Positions 16,503-21,153 of a DNA stretch of 21,153 bases are shown here, piece after piece (positions within the stretch are counted from its first letter, which is position 1; each line of letters starts with the position of its first letter). This stretch comes from Pseudomonadota bacterium (GTDB lineage: Bacteria; Pseudomonadota; Gammaproteobacteria; Acidiferrobacterales; Acidiferrobacteraceae). The translations under genes and the position numbers were made by a program. The notes under the pieces are model-generated. The model was not told the DNA's origin, searched no databases, and was given only the letters and a program-made list of their open reading frames with translations. The stretch covers positions 1-21,153 of the forward strand of contig JAJYPQ010000020.1 in NCBI GenBank assembly GCA_021795255.1, in the 5' to 3' direction.

Positions 16503-16634
16503 TGGGAAAGCTGGATGCCCTCCCATGAAGGTCCGTGATATTCCCCGCAGACTAGCGGATGATCATGGGTTTCTTGTCGTCACCAAAGGGGGCATCGGTA
16601 ATTCAAGCACGCCGTGAAACCAGGGCAAGGTCAC
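16503..16634 (+). pseudogene. Decayed second copy of integrase 3' end and hicA 5' half
   Basis: About 130 bases align with 14429-14560 (end of the integrase and start of hicA) at roughly 88-90% by eye. The segment reads GKLDALP-stop, the integrase tail (GKLDAVP in the intact copy). An ATGA then overlaps into a hicA start at 16525 (MKVRDIPRRLADDHGFLV). A one-base deletion near 16591 shifts the frame, removes the catalytic SHRQF motif and brings a stop at 16615-16617. Homology ends at about 16634. The IS256 right end lies five bases upstream, so the rest of this second integrase was lost to or beyond the insertion. Confidence 0.85.
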
Positions 16635-16836
16635 AGCCCTGCAATGTTCCCTGCCGGGCTATTCGCGGCTATAGGGTGCGGGTAGAGCAGCAGGCCCTCC
16701 ATTGGGGCTGGGGTGGCGCATTCACATGGGCGGTGCGGACCGGGCGCCGAGGGAGTTCTATGACCTCCTTGTTGACGGAGCGGCGGGTCGCTGGACCTGC
16801 CGTTTGAGCCACCCATACAGGGACATCTGGGATGTT
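16635..16836. other. Unassigned island fragment between hicA remnant and IS3 element
   Basis: This 200-bp GC-rich stretch has no intact gene. One plus-strand frame from about 16744 (IHMGGADRAPREFYDLLVDG, continuing to a stop near the IS3 end) has a protein-like composition and could be the tail of a broken gene, but I recognise no family. Nothing here resembles the cdiA sequence that resumes on the other side of the IS3 element. Confidence 0.4.
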
Positions 16837-16864
16837 TGACCTTGCCCTGGTTTCGTGGACACCT
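16837..16864 (+). repeat. IS3 terminal inverted repeat, left
   Basis: Begins TGACCTTGCCCTGG and ends GGACACCT. It is the mirror of 18071-18098 with six mismatches. The first 18 bases, read in reverse complement, occur exactly at 16617-16634. Confidence 0.85.
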
Positions 16865-16869
16865 CGCAT

Positions 16870-17727
16870 TCAGGAGATGGTAGCCTCAAACGTCATAGGG
16901 CTCATATATCCCAATGTCGAATGGCGGCGTTGACGATTATAGAACACTTCGATGTATTCGAATATCTCTTTCGTGGCTTCCTCTCGAGTTGTGTAGGTGC
17001 GATGATAGACAAGTTCCTGCTTTAAGGTCCCAAAGAACGACTCGGAGACGGCATTGTCCCAGCACTCGGCCTTACGGCTCATGCTGCAAATGAGGCCTTG
17101 ATCGCTCAAGCGTTTTTGGTAATCATGACTCGCATATTGACTGCCGCGATCTGAGTGCACTAAAAGTCCCGGAGAGGGCTCACGGGCTATGATCGCCTGA
17201 TCGAGGGCTTGGAGTACAAGCTTCCGGTCTATGCGGTCTGAGAGTGCCCATCCGACGACTTTGCGGGAGAAGAGATCTAAGAGCACCGCGAGATATAGCC
17301 ACCCTTCTTGGGTCCATACGTACGTGATGTCGCCCGCCCAGACTTTATTGGGCGTATTGACGATAAACTCGCGATTCAAGATATTCTCGGCCACGGGCAA
17401 CTTATGGTCTGATTGGGTCGTCGCTTTGAACTTCCGACGGGTCTTGGCGCGGATGGCGTGAGCACGCATAAGGCGGGCAATCCGATGGCGTCCGGCCTCT
17501 ACGCCTTCCGCTCGTAGTGCGGCATGAATGCGCGGGCTGCCATAGGTTTGTCGACTCTGTGTATGTGTCACGGTGACGAACGTCAAGAGTCTTTTGTTGG
17601 CCTTTGTGCGTAGGCTCTCCGGGCGCTCACGCCAGGCATAGAAGCCCGCCGGTGAGACCTCTAAACAGCGGCACATCAGGCGTATGGGAAAGCGGGCTAC
17701 ATCATTCGCAATGGCTTGGTATCTCAT
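16870..17727 (-). CDS. IS3-family transposase OrfB (DDE domain)
   Basis: This 285-residue catalytic part has an HTH_21-like segment (YGSPRIHAALRAEG) and then the rve integrase-core fold. The DDE triad is Asp133 (WAGDITYV), Asp193 (LVHSDRGSQYAS) and Glu229 (NAVSESFFGTLK), with the D-(35)-E spacing typical of IS3 elements. It ends with the YNRQRRHSTLGYMSP signature. The ATG at 17727 overlaps the orfA stop (ATGA). The orfB frame is also open upstream through a run of six T's, so the active enzyme is probably the OrfAB fusion made by -1 frameshifting. The gene is intact. Confidence 0.93.
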   Translation of the reverse strand: MRYQAIANDVARFPIRLMCRCLEVSPAGFYAWRERPESLRTKANKRLLTFVTVTHTQSRQTYGSPRIHAALRAEGVEAGRHRIARLMRAHAIRAKTRRKFKATTQSDHKLPVAENILNREFIVNTPNKVWAGDITYVWTQEGWLYLAVLLDLFSRKVVGWALSDRIDRKLVLQALDQAIIAREPSPGLLVHSDRGSQYASHDYQKRLSDQGLICSMSRKAECWDNAVSESFFGTLKQELVYHRTYTTREEATKEIFEYIEVFYNRQRRHSTLGYMSPMTFEATIS

Positions 17728-18035
17728 TTCGGTTCCCTGCGAAAGAACGCTCCCGCTTCGAGCAAAAAATCCCTCTCCTGCCGGAGTCGTGCACACTCAC
17801 GACGAAGGCGGGCAAGCTCACTGGCAGCCGCTTTATTGGCCTCGACGGTCGTGCCTTGGCTACTGGCATTTTTCTGGGCGGCCACCCAACCGTGCAGCGT
17901 TTTCTCTGAGATCCCGAGATCCCGGGCGGCTTGGGCAATGGAGACTGCGCCTAGTGCCAATTGCACGGCTTGGGTGCGATACTCCGTCGTATAGATGGCT
18001 TTTTGGTGATTCTGTGGCTTCTGTTTCTGACTCAT
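17724..18035 (-). CDS. IS3-family OrfA (DNA-binding helix-turn-helix, leucine zipper)
   Basis: This 103-residue protein supplies the DNA-binding part of the IS3 transposase. Residues about 15-52 (YRTQAVQLALGAVSIAQAAR and LGISEKTLHGWV) form a helix-turn-helix. Residues about 70-95 (ASELARLRRECARLRQERDF) form a leucine-zipper-like coiled coil for multimerisation. Alone, OrfA usually acts as a regulator; joined to OrfB by frameshifting it forms the transposase. The start ATG is near the IS right end, with GGAGG upstream on the minus strand. Confidence 0.92.
   Translation of the reverse strand: MSQKQKPQNHQKAIYTTEYRTQAVQLALGAVSIAQAARDLGISEKTLHGWVAAQKNASSQGTTVEANKAAASELARLRRECARLRQERDFLLEAGAFFRREPK
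17763..17770 (-). promoter_or_regulatory. Programmed -1 frameshift site of the IS3 orfAB
   Basis: On the minus strand the sequence ATTTTTTG occurs where the orfA frame (GAT TTT TTG) and orfB frame (GGA TTT TTT GCT) overlap. A one-base backward slip on the six T's joins OrfA to OrfB, the standard IS3 expression mechanism. The site is inferred from its position and heptamer-like shape. Confidence 0.65.
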
Positions 18036-18070
18036 ATAAACCTCCGATAGGGTAATTATCCCTGAACCGG

Positions 18071-18098
18071 AGGTGTCTGTGAAAGTGGGGCAAGGTCA
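18071..18098 (-). repeat. IS3 terminal inverted repeat, right
   Basis: Read on the minus strand it begins TGACCTTGCCCCAC and ends AGACACCT. The plus-strand sequence also holds the GTG codons that can start the truncated cdiA frame. Confidence 0.85.
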
Positions 18099-19908
18099 CT
18101 ACCACGAATCGGGTCTGACGCCGGCGGCCGCGGCCGTTATCGCCATCGCCGTGGCCGTGTGTACCGCCGGGACCGGCGCCGCCTTAGTGGGGGCCGCCGC
18201 TACATCCACCACCGGCGCCGTGGCGAGTGCCGCCTTCACCTCGCTTGTGACCCAGGCTTCTATTAGTCTCGCCGACAACGGCGGCAACCTCGGCGCAACG
18301 CTGAAGGACTTAGGCAGCCGGTCGTCCGTGCGGGCGCTCGCCACCAGCATGGTCACAGCGGGACTTACGAACGTCTCGATCTCCGGTGGGCAGAGCCTCA
18401 ATCAGATGGCCGGGCTCAGCAACTTGGGCGACACCGGGCGGTCGTTGGCCACCGGCAGCGTGAGCAGCACCACAGTCGAAGGCATTGCCGGACGGGCGGT
18501 GGTCAACGCCGGGGTGAGCACGGCCCTTGAGGGCACGAGCTTCCGCCAGGGTCTGATCAACGGGACCGTGGCGGATGTCTCGGCCATCGGGGCGAGCGCC
18601 ATTGGTAGCACCTGGGGCGGCACCGGAACCGATCCCAATGCCGCGTGGCAGACGCTCGCCCATGGCGCGCTCGGCTGTGCCGAGGCGGGGCTCACCGGGG
18701 GGAACTGTGGCGCGGGTGCCGCCGGGGCCGCCACCGAATCGATCTTGGGCAATCTCGTGTTCCTGCCGGCTACGGCCCAGGGGACGGTGAGTCGCACCGA
18801 TGCGACCCTCTACGCCACCAGTGCTGCGGTCCTAGGCGCCGTAGCCGGCCAGGCCGCGGACGGTCATGCCCTCAGTGGCGCCAACACCGCCATCAACTCG
18901 GCTGTGAACAATCGCCTGCTGCACCCCGATGAGCAAAAGACCTTAAGTCAGCTGCAACAAGGCCAAACGCCGCAGGAACAACTCCGCCTCGCGGCGGCCG
19001 CCTGTGCCCTGACGCACTGTGCCGCAGGCGTCCCGGCCAATAACCCTGAGAAGGCCGCCCTCCAAGCCCTCCAGGAGGCCGGCAAAAACTTCCCCGCTGA
19101 ACAAGCGCTCCTCACGAAGAATGGCCTGTTTGGGTATTCGTCACTCAACGCCGTAAGCGACTGGGTCAGCCGAAACCCACTCGTTGTCCGCGGGCTAGGG
19201 GCCGTCCAGGGTGTCGGCGGCACGATCGGGGCCCTCGGGGCTGCGGGGGTCGGTTGCGACACCCTTCTGGCCTGCGGCCCGGGCCTCACCGCAGCGGTGA
19301 CCAGTGCTGACTATGCCGTAACGGGCTTTGGCGAAATGGTGAGTGGCACCCCCGGGACCACCCTGGGCGCACAGGCGCTCGAGGGCCTGGGCTTAAGTCC
19401 GACTGCCGCCAACTTGACCTATGCGATCTTCAGTCTCGGGGCGGGCGTCGGCGCCGCCGCGAGTGCTTTCACGGCGGCGGATGGGGCGGGGGCGGCCGAA
19501 GGCAGTGCTGCCGGGAGTGCCGACAGCGCAAACCAGGCCACCTACTCCTATTACCTGCAGAAGGCCCAGACGCTTGACATCACTACCGCCCCAAACCAAG
19601 CTGTGTTTTATTCCGGGGCGGGCAACCGCGCCCTCGCGGAATCCTTTGCGATGGCCAATGGCAAAACCACGCTGGAGATGACCGCCGGTGGCAGCTGGCT
19701 GGATAGCCAGAAGTTATTTGACGTGCTGCCTCCTGATCAAGCCTACGCCGTTTGGTCCACGCTTTCACAGCGCTATGCCGAAAGCGCCTCCGGCACTGCC
19801 GTGGGGTTTGTCGAAGGGGCGGACCCAGCGAGCATCTTCAATACGGTCGAGTACCCTGCGCTACGCGCTAACCCGAACATCACTAACGTGATTACGGGAG
19901 GACATTGA
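18079..19908 (+). CDS. 5'-truncated CdiA C-terminal region with ADP-ribosyl-cyclase-like toxin domain
   Basis: Residue numbers count from GTG 18073. Residues about 14-330 are the DUF637-type haemagglutinin/pretoxin region of CdiA proteins (GLTPAAAAVIAIAVAVCTAG, later AVNNRLLHPDEQKTL). About 365-480 is an Ala/Gly-rich pretoxin linker. Residues 505-611 form a cysteine-free toxin domain whose motifs follow the CD38/Aplysia ADP-ribosyl cyclase order: VFYSGAGN (CD38 LFWSR), TTLEMT (TLEDT), VWSTLSQRYAE (FWKTVSRRFAE), SIFNTVEYPAL (catalytic Glu226 region, here Glu593) and a VITGG end (VIHGG). It is predicted to consume NAD+. The signal peptide, TPS domain and FHA repeats are missing; the gene begins inside the IS3 right end. 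GTG 18079 has GGAGG five bases upstream. The immunity gene follows one base after the stop. Confidence 0.85.
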   Translation: MKVGQGHYHESGLTPAAAAVIAIAVAVCTAGTGAALVGAAATSTTGAVASAAFTSLVTQASISLADNGGNLGATLKDLGSRSSVRALATSMVTAGLTNVSISGGQSLNQMAGLSNLGDTGRSLATGSVSSTTVEGIAGRAVVNAGVSTALEGTSFRQGLINGTVADVSAIGASAIGSTWGGTGTDPNAAWQTLAHGALGCAEAGLTGGNCGAGAAGAATESILGNLVFLPATAQGTVSRTDATLYATSAAVLGAVAGQAADGHALSGANTAINSAVNNRLLHPDEQKTLSQLQQGQTPQEQLRLAAAACALTHCAAGVPANNPEKAALQALQEAGKNFPAEQALLTKNGLFGYSSLNAVSDWVSRNPLVVRGLGAVQGVGGTIGALGAAGVGCDTLLACGPGLTAAVTSADYAVTGFGEMVSGTPGTTLGAQALEGLGLSPTAANLTYAIFSLGAGVGAAASAFTAADGAGAAEGSAAGSADSANQATYSYYLQKAQTLDITTAPNQAVFYSGAGNRALAESFAMANGKTTLEMTAGGSWLDSQKLFDVLPPDQAYAVWSTLSQRYAESASGTAVGFVEGADPASIFNTVEYPALRANPNITNVITGGH

Positions 19909-19909
19909 C

Positions 19910-20203
19910 ATGTTTAAGAGGCTCGGCCCTAGCAAGGTCCAGCACACCAGCGGTTTCATCGTCCAAATTGCCGATCGGTACACCGTCGAATACCTTGAGA
20001 ACGATTGGATGGCGAAAATCACGATGAATCTGGGCATGCCAACATACGCCGTATACCGCGACACCTTGACCGCCTGGACCCTGGCCGACGGGGCAACGAT
20101 ACCCATGACGGACGCCGACCGGCCCCGGGTCTTGGACAATATCGGCCGGGGTCTTGCGTTTATGGGGGTGAATGTCAAATGGTACGATGGCCCGTCCCCA
20201 TGA
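19910..20203 (+). CDS. Putative CdiI immunity protein for the cyclase-like toxin
   Basis: This 97-residue protein has no signal peptide. Its ATG comes one base after the cdiA stop, with GGGAGGA upstream in the toxin's last codons. Position and size are those of a CdiI immunity protein, which binds the toxin domain in the cytoplasm and protects the producer. The sequence suggests an alpha+beta fold: strands around IVQIADRYTVEYLE and YAVYRDTLTAWTLADG, then a helix RPRVLDNIGRGLAFMG and a last strand VNVKWYD. It faintly recalls the Imm74 family, but I cannot confirm that. If the toxin hydrolyses NAD+, this protein should block its active site. It is named from context, not from a known homologue. 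Confidence 0.72.
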   Translation: MFKRLGPSKVQHTSGFIVQIADRYTVEYLENDWMAKITMNLGMPTYAVYRDTLTAWTLADGATIPMTDADRPRVLDNIGRGLAFMGVNVKWYDGPSP

Positions 20204-20206
20204 GGG

Positions 20207-20344
20207 ATGGGGCGTGCCGTGCGGCCTTGGCATATGCACGCTTCGATTCCGAAAAATGGATCAGGCGGCGGAACTCAGGCTATCACGACACAACCAATCA
20301 AAATCGACAATAGCGGGGTTCTTCCCTTGGGCAGCCTGAAATGA
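20207..20344 (+). pseudogene. Possible C-terminal remnant of a second CDI toxin
   Basis: A short frame open from 20204 ends with HASIPKNGSGGGTQAITTQP and then IKIDNSGVLPLGSLK and a stop. The TGA stop at 20342-20344 overlaps the ATG of the next small gene (ATGA), the coupling often seen between a toxin and its immunity gene. Only about 35 residues look like real protein, and there is no start with a ribosome binding site. I read it as the tail of a second, displaced CdiA-CT whose front was lost. No toxin activity can be assigned. Confidence 0.45.
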
Positions 20345-20544
20345 AAGGCATTCCGTTCTACTATGAAGAATTTGACAAAATGTTTGAGAGATGGAATAAA
20401 CAGGTTGCGCATGATTTTAGGGTCTACGCTGGATCCCATACGCCAAATCGTGTTTATCTTTGGTTGGAGGAAAAGAAAAATGAAGGAGATTTTCCAAAAG
20501 AGATAGCCGACCTTATGAAAGATTTTTTCTGGGAGATTCGGTAA
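20341..20544 (+). CDS. Small putative immunity protein of a displaced CDI module
   Basis: This 67-residue acidic/aromatic-rich protein begins MKGIPFYYEEFDKMFERWNK and ends KEIADLMKDFFWEIR. It is markedly more AT-rich than everything around it, which is common for cdiI genes acquired with their toxin tails. Its start overlaps the stop of the preceding toxin-like tail. It looks alpha-helical and soluble. I do not recognise a family. The same frame stops just before haemagglutinin-repeat coding sequence begins at about 20545, so the gene may be complete, or its 3' end may have been set by a recombination junction. The immunity role is inferred from context only. Confidence 0.5.
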   Translation: MKGIPFYYEEFDKMFERWNKQVAHDFRVYAGSHTPNRVYLWLEEKKNEGDFPKEIADLMKDFFWEIR

Positions 20545-21153
20545 GGCAGACCGTCCTCCAAGCCACCCATGATCTCAGCGTCAACACGCTCGCCTTGAAC
20601 GACAGCACGACCTATCAAAGCCGCAGTGAGACCAGCGGGTTCTTTGGCGCCAGCATCGATCGTGCGCAGGCCAGTACGACGAGCACCGCGCAGGGGGCGA
20701 GCGTCGTCACGGGCCACAGCGTCGCGATGACGGCGGGCCATGACCTCACCGTCACGGGCTCGCAAGTCACAGGGACCGGAACTACGCCTAGCACCGGGCA
20801 GGTGGCGATGACCGCCGGCGGGGCCATGACCATCCAGGCCGCGGCTGTGAGCGCGACGGCTAATAGCACCACCCACCACGATGGCGGGGTGTTTGGGAAT
20901 AAGAGCCACGACACCAGTCAGCTCTCACAGACCACGGCGCAGGCCTCGCGTATCACAGGCCGGGCGCTCACCCTCCAGTCGGGCGGCGACATGACCTTCC
21001 AGGCCGCCCAATTCACGGGGACACGCCTCTTGGCGCAGGCCGGCACTCTGAACGGCCATATGGTCAATCCCACCGCGCAATTGCATGTGAACGCCGCGAT
21101 CAATGATCTGAGCCAAAGTCGCAGCCATTCCGGCCACACGATCTTCACCCAGT
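20545..21153 (+). pseudogene. Start-less fragment of CdiA/FHA haemagglutinin-repeat region (runs off window)
   Basis: A plus-strand frame is open from 20484 to the window end and from about 20547 encodes filamentous-haemagglutinin-type repeats. Typical pieces are LQATHDLSVNTLALNDSTTY, ETSGFFGASI, SVAMTAGHDLTVTGSQVTGT, AMTAGGAMTIQAAAVSAT, RALTLQSGGDMTFQAAQFTG and LNGHMVNPTAQLHV. These belong to the FHA-2 part of a CdiA, which normally lies well upstream of DUF637 and the toxin domain. Here it sits downstream of two toxin/immunity remnants, with no signal peptide, TPS domain or plausible start codon, so it is a displaced fragment. Long minus-strand frames over the same bases are compositional shadows. 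Confidence 0.82.

Larger units (their letters stand above)
16837..18098 (-). mobile_element. IS3-family insertion sequence (about 1.26 kb)
   Basis: Terminal inverted repeats of 28 bases (16837-16864 and 18071-18098) both begin TGACCTTGCCC and match at 22 of 28 positions. Inside are overlapping orfA and orfB on the minus strand with a -1 frameshift signal, the standard IS3 layout. The bases flanking the ends (GTT on the left, CTA on the right) do not form a 3-4-bp target duplication, which points to a rearrangement after insertion. The right end joins directly to a 5'-truncated cdiA. Confidence 0.9.

Noticed and set aside
20454..21148. Several long minus-strand frames over the haemagglutinin-repeat fragment
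   Set aside because: The plus-strand frame reads as clear FHA/CdiA repeats; the minus frames are shadows of its GC-rich, repetitive codons.

Overview
The window is GC-rich proteobacterial DNA. It probably comes from a chemolithoautotrophic, sulfur-oxidising gammaproteobacterium; an Acidiferrobacter-like acidophile would fit, but that is inference from gene content. The pointers are a cytoplasmic SoeABC-type sulfite-oxidising molybdoenzyme, a YheS-type ABC-F protein, an EnvZ-like kinase, a PagL-like enzyme and CdiA-type genes.

Bases 1-13363 look like stable chromosome. They hold the 3' end of an EnvZ-like histidine kinase, a small DUF2892 membrane protein, a PagL-like outer-membrane deacylase, a CysQ-like phosphatase, an ArsR-family regulator without the usual cysteine pair, and a fumarylacetoacetate-hydrolase-family enzyme. 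A seven-gene same-strand run follows, soeA-soeB-soeC-moaC-moaA-moaD-moaE (4507-11349). It pairs a membrane-anchored molybdoenzyme with genes for making its molybdopterin. A convergent yheS-like gene and a tRNA-Pro(GGG) with its own promoter close the segment.

From the 3' end of tRNA-Pro onward the window is accessory DNA. A tyrosine integrase lies just downstream of the tRNA and overlaps a hicA-hicB toxin-antitoxin pair. An IS256-family element comes next. Directly beyond it is a decayed second copy of the integrase 3' end plus hicA, so a second, related island module once lay here. After about 200 bp of unassigned DNA there is an IS3-family element with a -1 frameshift signal.

The IS3 end abuts a 5'-truncated cdiA. 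It retains the DUF637/pretoxin region and a C-terminal toxin domain that I recognise, from its full motif series, as CD38/ADP-ribosyl-cyclase-like (predicted NAD+-consuming). A 97-aa putative immunity gene follows one base later. Next come a second degraded toxin tail overlapping a second small AT-rich putative immunity gene, and then a start-less fragment of CdiA/FHA repeats that runs off the window. The region reads as a collection of contact-dependent-inhibition toxin/immunity modules reshuffled by insertion sequences. The IS3 end happens to supply a ribosome binding site and GTG for the truncated toxin gene.
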